In this document: piece by piece, positions 50,972 through 60,206 of the stretch
Layout of the letters: the number at the start of each line of letters is the position of its first letter
How positions within the stretch are numbered: position 1 is the stretch's first letter
Source: Aliirhizobium smilacinae
GTDB taxonomy: Bacteria > Pseudomonadota > Alphaproteobacteria > Rhizobiales > Rhizobiaceae
Length of the DNA stretch: 64,000 nt
NCBI RefSeq assembly: GCF_006335145.1
Contig: NZ_VDMN01000010.1
Span: 38,733 to 102,732 of the forward strand
Reading direction: 5' to 3'
Translations under genes and position numbers: made by a program
Notes under the pieces: generated by a model
Databases searched by the model: none
The model's input: only the letters and a program-made list of their open reading frames with translations
What the model was told of the DNA's origin: nothing

Positions 50972-52146
50972 CCCAAGATGTTGTCAGCATGGAACTTGGC
51001 GAAGACTATTCCGACCTGCGCGATTCGATCCGTCGGATCTGCGAGAACTATCCGCTTGAATACTGGGCGAAACTCGACGAGGAATCCGGCTATCCATCCG
51101 AATTTGTTGCCGAGTTGACCGAAGGTGGGTTTCTGGCAGCTCTCGTGCCGGAGGAATATGGCGGGGCGGGCCTGCCGCTGCGCGCCGCAGCCGTCATTCT
51201 GGAAGAGATCAATGCCTGCGGCTGCCAGGCGAGCCCGGCGCATGCGCAGATGTATATTATGGGCACGCTGCTCCGGCATGGATCTGAAGAACAGAAAGCA
51301 AAATATCTGCCAGAGATCGCCGCAGGCCGACTGCGGCTTCAAGCTTTCGGCGTGACGGAGCCGACCACCGGCTCCGATACGACCCAGTTGAAGACGAAGG
51401 CGGTGCGTGACGGTGACCACTATGTCATCAACGGCCAGAAGGTCTGGACGTCACGCGCGCTCTATTCCGATCTGCTGCTGCTGCTGGCGCGCACTACGCC
51501 GATCGATCAGGTTGCCAAGAAGACGGATGGCATCTCGGTGTTCCTGATCGACCTGCGCGCGGCGCGCGGAAACGGTGTCGACATCCGGCCGATCAAGGCG
51601 CTGATCAACCACAACACCACGGAAATCTTCATCGATAACCTGCGGGTTCCAGCATCCGCACTGGTCGGAGAGGAAGGAAAAGGTTTCCGCTACATTCTGG
51701 ACGGCATGAATGCCGAGCGCATTCTGGTCGCCTCGGAATGCATTGGCGACGGGCGCTATATGGTGCGCCGCGCGGTGGACTATGCCAACGAGCGCCGCGT
51801 ATTCAACCGAGAGATCGGCGCCAATCAGGGCGTCCAGTTCCCGATCGCACGCGCCCATGCCGAACTTGAAGCGGCCGACCTGATGGCGCGCAAGGCGGCC
51901 GCCCTGTTCGATGCCCACCAGCCATGTGGCGGCGAGGCGAATATCGCAAAAATGCTGGCGTCGGAAGCGACCTGGAAAGCAGCCGACACGGCGCTGCAGA
52001 CCTTTGGCGGCTTTGGTTATGCGGTGGAATACGGGATCGAGCGAAAATGGCGCGAATGCCGCATTTACCAGACAGCGCCGATCTCCACGAACATGGTGCT
52101 TGCCTATATCGGCCAGCATATTCTTGGGATGCCACGCTCCTATTGA
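50968..52146 (+). CDS. Acyl-CoA dehydrogenase family protein
   Basis: A 392-residue FAD enzyme with LVPEEYGGAGLP (about 56-67), FGVTEPTTGSDTTQLKTKA (about 128-146) and the C-terminal helix RECRIYQTAPISTNMVL (about 365-381). Where most family members have the catalytic Glu in an EGT-type loop, this one reads TAPISTNM, so the base must lie elsewhere or the reaction differs. It fits an acyl-CoA dehydrogenation that feeds the hydratase. Electrons would go to ETF, whose beta subunit starts at 63730. Confidence 0.9.
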   Translation: MTQDVVSMELGEDYSDLRDSIRRICENYPLEYWAKLDEESGYPSEFVAELTEGGFLAALVPEEYGGAGLPLRAAAVILEEINACGCQASPAHAQMYIMGTLLRHGSEEQKAKYLPEIAAGRLRLQAFGVTEPTTGSDTTQLKTKAVRDGDHYVINGQKVWTSRALYSDLLLLLARTTPIDQVAKKTDGISVFLIDLRAARGNGVDIRPIKALINHNTTEIFIDNLRVPASALVGEEGKGFRYILDGMNAERILVASECIGDGRYMVRRAVDYANERRVFNREIGANQGVQFPIARAHAELEAADLMARKAAALFDAHQPCGGEANIAKMLASEATWKAADTALQTFGGFGYAVEYGIERKWRECRIYQTAPISTNMVLAYIGQHILGMPRSY

Positions 52147-52155
52147 GGCCAGACC

Positions 52156-53511
52156 ATGGACAGTATCACCAGAAAAGCGGCCGAATTCGTCGCGAAATTC
52201 GATCTCGCCTCCGTTCCGAACGAGGCGGTTCACGCGGCGCGCATTGGCATCGTCGATTGCGTCGGCGTCATGCTGGCGGGGGCACGTGAACCGGCAGTCG
52301 GCCTGGTTGCCTGCATTGCCACGCCCGCGACCGGCAGCAATGACGCTCCGCCGGCCGTCAATGGCTTGCGCTATGGCGCGGCGGATGCCGCTCTCGTCAA
52401 TGGCGTTGCGGCGCATGTGCTTGACTTCGACGACGTGGCATTGGCCGGACATCCAAGCACGGTTCTGGTGCCGATGATCCTCGCCGAAGGACATCGGCTG
52501 CAATCCTCCGGGCAGGAGGCGATCGAGGCCTATCTGGTGGGCTATGAACTGTGGGCACATCTCGCAGAACTCGAACCCGGCCATATGCATGATCGCGGCT
52601 TCCATCCAACTGCGGTGATGGGCACACTCGCCTGTGCGGCCGGTGCTGCGCGGCTGAACCGGCTCCCCACGGAGGAGACGGCCAATGCGCTTGCGATCGC
52701 TGCCTCCCTTGCGGCGGGTCTGGTCGCCAATTTCGGATCGATGACAAAATCGCTGCATGCCGGCCGCACGGCACAGTCCGGAATTCAGGCAGTGCGGCTG
52801 GCGCAATCCGGTTATACCGGCAGCCTCGACGTTCTGGAGCATCGTACGGGTTTCCTGCGGTCCTTTTCCCCGTCCGGCTCTCCGGACACTGAGGCCTCCG
52901 CTTTTCGCATCGGCGAAGAGTCGCTTGCGGCCCGCTACGGCGTCAACATCAAGCGCTACCCGACCTGCTATGCCACTCACCGCTCGATCGATGCGATGAT
53001 CGATCTTGCCGACGAACATGACATCGCGCCTGACGATGTCGCGATAATCCACGTCCATACCGGCGTAACGCAGCGCTTGATGCTGCGCAATACGCGGCCA
53101 CAAACGGGGCTTGAAGCAAAGTTCTCGATGGAATTTGCGATGGCCAGCGCCGCGATTACCCGCAAGGTGGGGCTCAGGGAACTCACCGACGACTTCGTCA
53201 CCCGCCCTGATATTCAGGCGATGTTGGAAAAGGTCGAGGTGACGGTCAGCGAGGAAAAGGATGCAGGTGATCTCCCGAATGCACCTTTCGATCTTGTCTG
53301 GGTTACGCTCAGGGATGGCACGGTATTGCGCCATGAACCGGTAGAGCATGCGCGGGGAAGTTGGCAAAAACAGCTTCGACGATCCGAGATCGCCGCAAAG
53401 TTCGGAGAATGTGCGGGCATCCTGCTGCCCGAAGAGAAGGTTGGGCCGCTGTTCGACAGACTATACGATCTCCAGACGGTCAACGATATCCGGGAGCTGG
53501 AACTGTTATGA
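52156..53511 (+). CDS. MmgE/PrpD family protein (first copy)
   Basis: A 451-residue protein of the 2-methylcitrate dehydratase/MmgE/iminodisuccinate epimerase fold. VNGVAAHVLDFDDVALAGHPS (read as VNGVAAHVLDFDD then HPS, about 78-98) and the KRYPTCYATHRSIDA block (about 268-282) are conserved. Family reactions are hydrations, dehydrations or epimerisations of hydroxy-acids without CoA. A second copy type lies at 57604. ATG follows AGGCCAGACC; it is ten bases after the dehydrogenase stop. Confidence 0.88.
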   Translation: MDSITRKAAEFVAKFDLASVPNEAVHAARIGIVDCVGVMLAGAREPAVGLVACIATPATGSNDAPPAVNGLRYGAADAALVNGVAAHVLDFDDVALAGHPSTVLVPMILAEGHRLQSSGQEAIEAYLVGYELWAHLAELEPGHMHDRGFHPTAVMGTLACAAGAARLNRLPTEETANALAIAASLAAGLVANFGSMTKSLHAGRTAQSGIQAVRLAQSGYTGSLDVLEHRTGFLRSFSPSGSPDTEASAFRIGEESLAARYGVNIKRYPTCYATHRSIDAMIDLADEHDIAPDDVAIIHVHTGVTQRLMLRNTRPQTGLEAKFSMEFAMASAAITRKVGLRELTDDFVTRPDIQAMLEKVEVTVSEEKDAGDLPNAPFDLVWVTLRDGTVLRHEPVEHARGSWQKQLRRSEIAAKFGECAGILLPEEKVGPLFDRLYDLQTVNDIRELELL

Positions 53512-54395
53512 GCGGTCTCCCGACAAGGCAGATACCCGGCGTCTATCACCGTCGCTTCGGTGAATTCCTGGTGACGGGGATTTCCGACGGCTATGTGGAA
53601 ATGGGCTATAATATCTTTCGGGAGTTCGAGCCGCAGGATGTGGACCTGATGATGGCGCGGGATCACCGTGTCTCTCCGCCGCGCATTTCCGTCAACTGCT
53701 TCCTGGTGCGCGGGCCGGCCGGCACGGTGCTGATCGATTGCGGTTCGGCAGACAAGTTCGGGCCGACGGCCGGCAAGCTGTTTGAAAATCTGGAGGCTGC
53801 CGGTGTCGATCCCAGCGAGGTCGATCACGTGTTGCTCACTCATTGCCATCCGGACCATTCCTCCGGCCTGGCCGATCCCAAGAACGGCCGGCGGCTTTTC
53901 CCGAACGCTACGGTGATCGCCAACCGCAAGGAGATCGAGCACTGGTTCTCGGACGAGGAAATGGCTTCAGTCGACGAACGCAAACGCCTGCGCTATTTCG
54001 GCTGGACCCGGGAACAGGTGGAACCATACCGCGAAAAGCACCTTCGGCTGGCAGACGATGGCGAAGAGGTTCTGCCGGGCATCAGGCTCGTCGAATGCGC
54101 GGGGCACACGCCCGGACACAGCACCTGGCTGATCCGCTCGCAGGGACAGCAGATGATCGTCTGGGGCGATTTGGCGCATGTGCCGGAAATTCAGGTGGCG
54201 CGCCCCGAAGTTTCAATGAGCTTCGACCATGATCCAGACCTTGCGGCGAAGAACCGGACGGCATTGCTGGCGCGTATTTTCGAGGAGGATATGCTAGTGG
54301 CCGGCATGCATATCCACTTTCCAGGATTCGGCTGGCTGGTGCGCGAAAGTTCCGGCTACCGGGTTGCTACCGAACAATGGAATTTTGAGATCTGA
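53508..54395 (+). CDS. Metallo-beta-lactamase-fold hydrolase (first copy)
   Basis: A 295-residue zinc hydrolase of the AHL-lactonase-like group: metal motif THCHPDHSSGL (about 106-116), later His in AGHTPGHS (about 200) and DLAHVPEI, and final HIHFPGFG. The N-terminal IPGVYHRRFGEFLVTGISDGY matches the paralogue at 61750 (IPGIYHRPLGEMLVTTVCDGY). ATG at 53508 overlaps the previous stop. It may open a lactone or hydrolyse a thioester; here it is paired with MmgE/PrpD. Confidence 0.88.
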   Translation: MSGLPTRQIPGVYHRRFGEFLVTGISDGYVEMGYNIFREFEPQDVDLMMARDHRVSPPRISVNCFLVRGPAGTVLIDCGSADKFGPTAGKLFENLEAAGVDPSEVDHVLLTHCHPDHSSGLADPKNGRRLFPNATVIANRKEIEHWFSDEEMASVDERKRLRYFGWTREQVEPYREKHLRLADDGEEVLPGIRLVECAGHTPGHSTWLIRSQGQQMIVWGDLAHVPEIQVARPEVSMSFDHDPDLAAKNRTALLARIFEEDMLVAGMHIHFPGFGWLVRESSGYRVATEQWNFEI

Positions 54396-54416
54396 AAGGC
54401 TTGGCTGCGGACTGAG

Positions 54417-55451
54417 ATGGCAAAGACCCCCACCATACGCGACGTCGCTTTACTCGCCAACGTGTCCATCGGCACGGTGTCGCGCGTGGTCAACGACGCG
54501 GCGGACGTCAAGCCGCAAATCCGCAAGGCGGTGGAAAGCGCCATCGAGAAACTCGGCTATGTGCCAAACGCGGCCGCGAAATCGATGCGCATGGGTCGCA
54601 CCCGGACCGTGGGCTGTATTCTTCGTGAGATCAATATCGCCCAACTCGGCGGATTTGTCTCGACGGCGCACAACATGCTGAACGAAGCGGGTTATGCGTT
54701 GCTGATCGCCAATTCGGAAGGTCGGCGGCAGCGTGAGATGGAGCTTCTGCGTAACTTTTCGAGCGGTCAGGTCGATGGCGTGCTGATGGGGCCTTACACT
54801 CCGATCGAGGGTGAATTCGAGGATTTGCTTCGCGGTCTGCCGATCCCCTTCGTCATGATCGACCGTGACCAGCCTTCCTGGTGCAATGCGGTTTATACCG
54901 ATCACGAGGGTGGCCTTGCTCAGGCTACCGGCCATCTGCTGGATCTCGGGCATCGCCAGATCGCACTCCTGACCGGTCCGACGCGACTTCACCCGGGTGC
55001 TGCCCGTGTGCGTGGTTATGAGCGGGCCTATCGCGAGCGGGGACTGGAGCCGGATCCGGAGCTGGTGGTTGCGGAGAGCTTTCTGCGCGACCAGGGCTAT
55101 CGGGTCACGTCGTCGATGCTCGGCATGTCGCAGCCGCCAACCGCGATCATCGCAGGCGGTATAGACATGCTGTCGGGTGTCCTCAAGGCCATCCGCACAC
55201 GGGGCCTGCGAATACCCCAAGACATTTCCGTTGTCGGATCGGGACAGAGCGATCTGGCCGACCTGCATCAACCGCCGATCGCTGTCGTCGGTTGGGACCA
55301 GAACGAGGTCGGAGCAACCGCTGCGGCGCTGCTCCTCGACCTGATCACTCACGGCAAAAGGGAGGAACCACGCCGTGTCATCATTCCAACCACCTTCAAC
55401 GCGCAGGCATCCTGCATGCCCCCGCCGGCGAGGGACATGACGCCGGCCTGA
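54417..55451 (+). CDS. LacI family transcriptional regulator
   Basis: A 344-residue regulator: N-terminal helix-turn-helix TIRDVALLANVSIGTVSRVVN (about 5-25, read as DVALLANVSIGTVSRVVN) with hinge helix PNAAAKSMRMG (about 50-60), then a periplasmic-binding-like effector domain. It sits in the middle of the plus-strand cluster. Two sequences one base away from a LacI consensus operator lie upstream of the LIV-type operon at 43223 and 43376, so the cluster is probably under its control. Confidence 0.92.
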   Translation: MAKTPTIRDVALLANVSIGTVSRVVNDAADVKPQIRKAVESAIEKLGYVPNAAAKSMRMGRTRTVGCILREINIAQLGGFVSTAHNMLNEAGYALLIANSEGRRQREMELLRNFSSGQVDGVLMGPYTPIEGEFEDLLRGLPIPFVMIDRDQPSWCNAVYTDHEGGLAQATGHLLDLGHRQIALLTGPTRLHPGAARVRGYERAYRERGLEPDPELVVAESFLRDQGYRVTSSMLGMSQPPTAIIAGGIDMLSGVLKAIRTRGLRIPQDISVVGSGQSDLADLHQPPIAVVGWDQNEVGATAAALLLDLITHGKREEPRRVIIPTTFNAQASCMPPPARDMTPA

Positions 55452-55563
55452 CCGGCAAAACCAATGAATGAGACAGACGGAACCGCGTTCGCAAGATTGC
55501 GGGGGGAAAGTTGTTGCCTGCGATCTGAGTTGTCGCGGCAGAACGGGATCAAGGGAGAGAAAG

Positions 55564-56775
55564 ATGCCGCATGATGTCCGGTTGTTTTCCGAATTCAAGC
55601 TGCGCAGCGTGACGTTGAAAAATCGCGTCGTGATTTCGCCTATGGGCACCTATTCGGCAGAGAATGGCCAATTACAGCCTTTCCATCATACGCATTATGC
55701 GAATTTTGCCATGGGCGGCGCAGGATTGGTCATGGTCGAGCAGACCTCGATTACGCGACGCGGCCGCGTCACCAATGGCGATCCGGGTCTTTGGGAAGAC
55801 GGTCAGATCGCCGGCATGCGCGCGCTCGTCAGCCACATGCGTGCCTATGGCGCCAGGGCGGGCATCCAGCTTAATCATGGCGGTCGCAAATCCAGCATGC
55901 AACGCGCCTTCCGCGGCAATGGTCCGCTGACGGATCGGGATGTCGCCATGGGTGAGGAAAAATGGGTGCCGCTCGCCCCCTCCGCCCTGCCGCTCGGTGA
56001 AGGCTGGCTGACACCGGAAGCGATCACCAAGGATCATCTGGACGGTATCCGCCAGGCATTCGTGGCTGCAGCCCGCCGTGCCATGCTTGCCGGTTTCGAT
56101 CTGCTCGAGATCCATATGGCGCATGGTTATCTCCTGCAAAATTTCCTCTCGCCGCTCGCCAACCAGCGGGACGACGACTATGGCGGCAGCCTGGAAAACC
56201 GCATGCGTTTCCCGCTGGAGGTGGTGCGGGCGGTCCGTGAAGTCGTGCCTCAGTCCATGCCGCTGTTCGCCCGGATTTCCGCGACCGACTGGATCGAGGG
56301 CGGCTGGACGATCGATGACAGCGTCGTTCTGGCCAGGGCCTTAACCGAAGCTGGCATCGATCTCGTCGATTGCTCCTCTGGCGGCAATCTCAGGATTGGC
56401 GCCACGAATGCCAGCCTCGGTCGTGGACCGGGCTATCAGGTTCCGTTTGCAGAGCGGATCCGTTCGGAGACTGGCATCCCGACTGCTGCCGTCGGTATGA
56501 TCCGGACGCCGGAATTCGCCGAGCAGATCGTGCAGGAAGGCCGGGCCGATCTGGTCTGCCTCGGTCGCCAGGCGTTGTTTGATCCGTTCTGGTCGCGGCA
56601 TGCGGCAGAAAAGCTCGGTGCCAACGAGAACTTCGCCGACTGGCCGCCGCAATACGGCTGGTGGCTGGACAAGTGGGGCAGGGCGCTCGCCGCCAATGGC
56701 GAAGTCCCGACCGGACCTGAGGTCTTTCCTGAACCCGCAGCCGGAGAGTCGGTCCGACGACAGGCGTCGGTCTGA
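55564..56775 (+). CDS. Old Yellow Enzyme family NADH:flavin oxidoreductase (first copy)
   Basis: A 403-residue FMN barrel enzyme. It has NRVVISPMGTYS (about 22-33), IQLNHGGRKSS with the active-site His (about 103-113), HMAHGYLLQNFLSP with YGGSLENR (about 182-218) and FMN-site VGMIRTPEFAEQI. It is a single-domain OYE without the iron-sulfur part of 2,4-dienoyl-CoA reductase. It would reduce an activated C=C bond or act on a related alcohol. ATG at 55564 follows GGGAGAGAAAG. A paralogue lies at 59013. Confidence 0.9.
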   Translation: MPHDVRLFSEFKLRSVTLKNRVVISPMGTYSAENGQLQPFHHTHYANFAMGGAGLVMVEQTSITRRGRVTNGDPGLWEDGQIAGMRALVSHMRAYGARAGIQLNHGGRKSSMQRAFRGNGPLTDRDVAMGEEKWVPLAPSALPLGEGWLTPEAITKDHLDGIRQAFVAAARRAMLAGFDLLEIHMAHGYLLQNFLSPLANQRDDDYGGSLENRMRFPLEVVRAVREVVPQSMPLFARISATDWIEGGWTIDDSVVLARALTEAGIDLVDCSSGGNLRIGATNASLGRGPGYQVPFAERIRSETGIPTAAVGMIRTPEFAEQIVQEGRADLVCLGRQALFDPFWSRHAAEKLGANENFADWPPQYGWWLDKWGRALAANGEVPTGPEVFPEPAAGESVRRQASV

Positions 56776-56804
56776 CCGCGGACCGTTGAGAGGAGGCAAG
56801 GACG

Positions 56805-57557
56805 ATGAGCCTGAAATTCTGGCACCAGTCGGTCAACGAGCTTAGCCGCATCGAGGCTTACAAACGCGGCATTGAGGCACATGCGGGGGCGTTTCTCGGT
56901 GCCGAGGCAGAGGTGCATGTACATGGCATGCCGGAGGGCACCTATGGCACGCAGAGCCCGAGCGATGCGCTCGGCAATGCCTATCTTTACCATCGCGTCC
57001 TGTCGCCAATCGTGGAACAGGCGGTGGAAGCGGAGCGGCAGGGCTATGACGCCTTCGTCATAGGCTCTTTCAGCGAACCCTATCTGCGCGAAATGCGCAC
57101 GGCGGTCGATATTCCGGTCGTGTCGCTGACCGAGGCAGCACTTCTGACCGGCTGCGCACTCGGCGGCCAGATCGGTCTCATCTCCAATGCCCCGAACGTC
57201 GCCTTCATGACCAGGCTCTCCGTTGCCAAGCATCATCTAGAGGCACGCGTTCTCGATGTCACGGCGCTGTCTCCAGGCATGGACGAGTACCAACTGATCG
57301 CAGCGCGCGATGAACCGTCTGCGTTGATCGAGGCCTTCAAGACAGAAGCACGTGTTCTGATCGGTCGAGGTGCGGAGGTGATCGTGCCGGCCGAAGGGGT
57401 GATGGCGGAGATCCTCGCCCGCGAAGGGCTGAAGACGATCGACGGGGCAACGGTCATTGATGTCTTTGCAGCGGCCTGGAGCCAGGCGCTTGGTCTGGTG
57501 CGGATGCGCAAGGCCGGCATGGGAACAAGCCGCGCCTGGCTTTACAGCCGCGGCTGA
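56805..57557 (+). CDS. Asp/Glu racemase-superfamily protein lacking both catalytic cysteines
   Basis: A 250-residue protein with the hydantoin/Asp racemase fold pattern. At the first cysteine site it reads FVIGSFSEPYLREM (Ser for Cys, about 85), and at the second GAEVIVPAEGVMAEIL (no Cys, about 190). So it cannot use the usual two-base cysteine mechanism. It sits between two OYE genes and before a MmgE/PrpD gene. It may be an isomerase, a decarboxylase or a binding protein for the pathway acid. Confidence 0.75.
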   Translation: MSLKFWHQSVNELSRIEAYKRGIEAHAGAFLGAEAEVHVHGMPEGTYGTQSPSDALGNAYLYHRVLSPIVEQAVEAERQGYDAFVIGSFSEPYLREMRTAVDIPVVSLTEAALLTGCALGGQIGLISNAPNVAFMTRLSVAKHHLEARVLDVTALSPGMDEYQLIAARDEPSALIEAFKTEARVLIGRGAEVIVPAEGVMAEILAREGLKTIDGATVIDVFAAAWSQALGLVRMRKAGMGTSRAWLYSRG

Positions 57558-57603
57558 TTTTTCGGGCAGGGCGCCCATTCGAAGTTCGGGGAGGAACATT
57601 TTC

Positions 57604-58998
57604 ATGACGACGGCCACAAAGGCGGCAGGCGAAATTCTCGGTGATTATCTTGGCGGCTTCCATGCCGTCGAACTGGAGGATGATATTCGCGAGAAGGCGC
57701 TGATCTGCCTGATCGATGCTCTAGGTCTGGCGCTTTCCGCGCGCACAGAACCGACTACCCGAGCCGCACTCGCTCTCTCCAGCGAATTACCTGTCGGGTC
57801 GACGCGAGCGGCTACGGCCTGGGTATCCGGCGACCGCTTGTCGGCAACCGAGGCGGCCTTTGCCAATGGCGTCGCCACGCACGCTCATTTCCAGGACGAT
57901 ACGGACCATGAATCCTGGACGCATCCCGGGTCGCTGGTACCGCCGGCGATTGTCGCGCTTGCCGAGAGAGAGGGAGCAAGCCTCGAAGCAGCGCTGCGAG
58001 CACTTGTCGCCGGCTACAGCGTTATCAACTGGCTGGGGCGGGACGAAGTGGTCGCCCGCAAGCTGATCGCCCGCGGTTTCCGCACAAGCCCGACCTTCGG
58101 CACGATTGCGGCTGCGGCCGGGAGTGCGGTCATTCTCGGGCTGGATGCAGCCAAGGCCGCCTCGGCGGTGTCTATCGCCGCATCGACCACCGGTGGCACG
58201 CTGGAGCCGGTACGTTCCGGCGCCGATGAATGGCGGGTGCAGAATGGTCGCGCCGCGCAAGGCGGCCTGATCGCCGCCTGCCTTGCGCAGGCGGGTGTTG
58301 TCGGTGCACCGCAGGCGCTCGATGGCCCGAAGGGATTTCTGGCGGCCGTCGCCGGCATGGATAAGGCGCCGGACGTCTGGTCGGCGTCGCCGGACCCGGC
58401 GATCATGCGCCGGCTTCAGGCCAAGCCCTACGCCACACTCGGGGACAACATGGCGGCGGCGACAGCGGCCCAGAAACTGCATCAGGACGGCATCGATGCA
58501 AGCCAGATCGCCGATGTCGAGGTGACACTGTGGGAGCCCTTCACCGTCTATCCGGGCACAAATTTCAAAGGGCCTTACGAGCGCATGGTCCAGACCCAGG
58601 CCAGCACCGCGTTTGCCGTCGGCGCGATGCTGTCGCGTGGCGATATCACCTATGAAATGGGAAACACCTTGCGGCAGGATCCGCTGATCCTCGATCTCGT
58701 GGGGAAAACGACGGTGGTGCCGGATGCGGTCAATGGCGCGCTAGATTCTCTGATCACTGTGACGATGAAGGATGGCAGCAAGCGCCAGGCGCATTCGCGC
58801 GAAATGCCGGACGAACTGGTGTTTCAGAACCGCGCCCGGTCACTTTCCGTCTTCGAACGCCGGATGGCGGCGATTGGTGCCACGCCGGGAGCAGCAACCG
58901 CCGTCGGTGAAAAGCTGTTCGGTGAACTGGAAACCGGCGCTGGCCGACCGGTTTCTGGGGCGCTTCAGGATGTCTTCGCTCTCGTTCGTGGCAAGTGA
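57604..58998 (+). CDS. MmgE/PrpD family protein (second copy)
   Basis: A 464-residue MmgE/PrpD protein. FANGVATHAHFQDDTDHESWTHPGS (about 85-110; read as FANGVATHAHFQDD then HPGS) corresponds to the acid-binding histidine/aspartate region, and AKPYATLGDNMAAATA (about 275) replaces the KRYPTCYATH block of the copy at 52156. The two are therefore divergent paralogues that may act on different intermediates. ATG at 57604 follows GGGGAGGAACATTTTC. Confidence 0.85.
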   Translation: MTTATKAAGEILGDYLGGFHAVELEDDIREKALICLIDALGLALSARTEPTTRAALALSSELPVGSTRAATAWVSGDRLSATEAAFANGVATHAHFQDDTDHESWTHPGSLVPPAIVALAEREGASLEAALRALVAGYSVINWLGRDEVVARKLIARGFRTSPTFGTIAAAAGSAVILGLDAAKAASAVSIAASTTGGTLEPVRSGADEWRVQNGRAAQGGLIAACLAQAGVVGAPQALDGPKGFLAAVAGMDKAPDVWSASPDPAIMRRLQAKPYATLGDNMAAATAAQKLHQDGIDASQIADVEVTLWEPFTVYPGTNFKGPYERMVQTQASTAFAVGAMLSRGDITYEMGNTLRQDPLILDLVGKTTVVPDAVNGALDSLITVTMKDGSKRQAHSREMPDELVFQNRARSLSVFERRMAAIGATPGAATAVGEKLFGELETGAGRPVSGALQDVFALVRGK

Positions 58999-59012
58999 GG
59001 TTGTTCCAGTCC

Positions 59013-60206
59013 ATGTCCACTCCCTTGCTTTTCCAGCCCCGTACGTTTCGCGGTGTAACGCTGAAGAACCGCGTCGTGGTATCTCCGATGGGAACCTATG
59101 CTGCCGAAGACGGACGACTGACGCCCTTCCAGTTTGCCCATTACGAGCGCATGGCGATGGGGGGCGCGGGCCTCGTCATCATGGAACAGACCTTTGTCAC
59201 CCGTGCAGGACGGGTCAGCAATGGCGATCCCGGTCTCTGGGCCGATAGCCATATAGAGCCGATGGCAAGGCTCGTCAGCGAAATGAAGCGATACGGCGCC
59301 AAGACGGCGATCCAGATTAGCCATGGCGGCCGTAAAGGCGGCCAGCAGCGCGCTTTCGAGGGTAATGGACCGATCTCCGACCGCAATCTGGCGGCCGGTG
59401 ACGAACAGCTTTATCCGATGGGCGCGTCGGCCATCCCGCTGTCCGAGGGCTGGCTGACGCCGGTCGAGATGAGCGAAGCGCAGATTGAGGGCATTGTCGA
59501 TGCCTTCGTTGCCGGCGCACGTCGGGCTCTGCTTGCGGGTTTCGACCTTCTCGAACTGCATCTCGCCCACGGTTATCTGCTGCAGAGCTTCCTCTCTCCG
59601 CTTGCCAATCAGCGAGCAGATCAATGGGGTGGTTCATTGGAAAACCGCATGCGCCTGGCGCTTGCCGTCGTGGCACGGCTGCGAGACCTGATGCCGGATT
59701 CGATGCCGCTTTTCGCCCGCCTGTCCGTCACCGACTGGATGGACGGTGGCTGGACGGAGGATGACAGCATCGTCTTTGCCCGAGAATTGAAGGCGGCAGG
59801 TGTCGACCTGGTCGACTGCTCCTCGGGTGGGAATATGCGGGCGGGGGCCACAAATTCCAATCTTGCGCGCGGGCCGGGTTATCAAGTGGCATTGTCCGAA
59901 ATGCTTCGTCGTGAGGCCGAGATCGCCACGGCAGCGGTCGGCATGATCCGCAGCGCCGGTTATGCCGAAAGCATCCTGCAGCAGCAAAAGGCTGATCTCA
60001 TCTGCATCGGACGACAGATGCTTTTCAATCCGTTCTGGGTGCGGCATGCGGCCTGGGAGCTGGGGCTGGACCAGAACTTTTCCACCTGGCCGGAACCCTA
60101 TGGCTGGTGGCTGGACAAGTGGGCGAAGGCGCTTGCTACGAATGGTGAAGATCCACTTGGTGCTGAAGTGTTTCCCGAAATGATTATGGGAGAAGATCGG
60201 ATATGA
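59013..60206 (+). CDS. Old Yellow Enzyme family NADH:flavin oxidoreductase (second copy)
   Basis: A 397-residue OYE, closely similar to the protein at 55564: NRVVVSPMGTYAAEDG, IQISHGGRKGG with active-site His, HLAHGYLLQSFLSP, WGGSLENRMR and VGMIRSAGYAE. It may form a heteromer with, or act sequentially to, the first copy. ATG at 59013 gives the expected N-terminus; GTG at 58995 is possible and nearer to no better ribosome-binding site. The stop overlaps the ligase start by four bases. Confidence 0.88.
   Translation: MSTPLLFQPRTFRGVTLKNRVVVSPMGTYAAEDGRLTPFQFAHYERMAMGGAGLVIMEQTFVTRAGRVSNGDPGLWADSHIEPMARLVSEMKRYGAKTAIQISHGGRKGGQQRAFEGNGPISDRNLAAGDEQLYPMGASAIPLSEGWLTPVEMSEAQIEGIVDAFVAGARRALLAGFDLLELHLAHGYLLQSFLSPLANQRADQWGGSLENRMRLALAVVARLRDLMPDSMPLFARLSVTDWMDGGWTEDDSIVFARELKAAGVDLVDCSSGGNMRAGATNSNLARGPGYQVALSEMLRREAEIATAAVGMIRSAGYAESILQQQKADLICIGRQMLFNPFWVRHAAWELGLDQNFSTWPEPYGWWLDKWAKALATNGEDPLGAEVFPEMIMGEDRI

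Noticed and set aside
55564..60206. OYE genes as 2,4-dienoyl-CoA reductases
   Set aside because: Both are about 400 residues and lack the iron-sulfur and second flavin domains of that enzyme.
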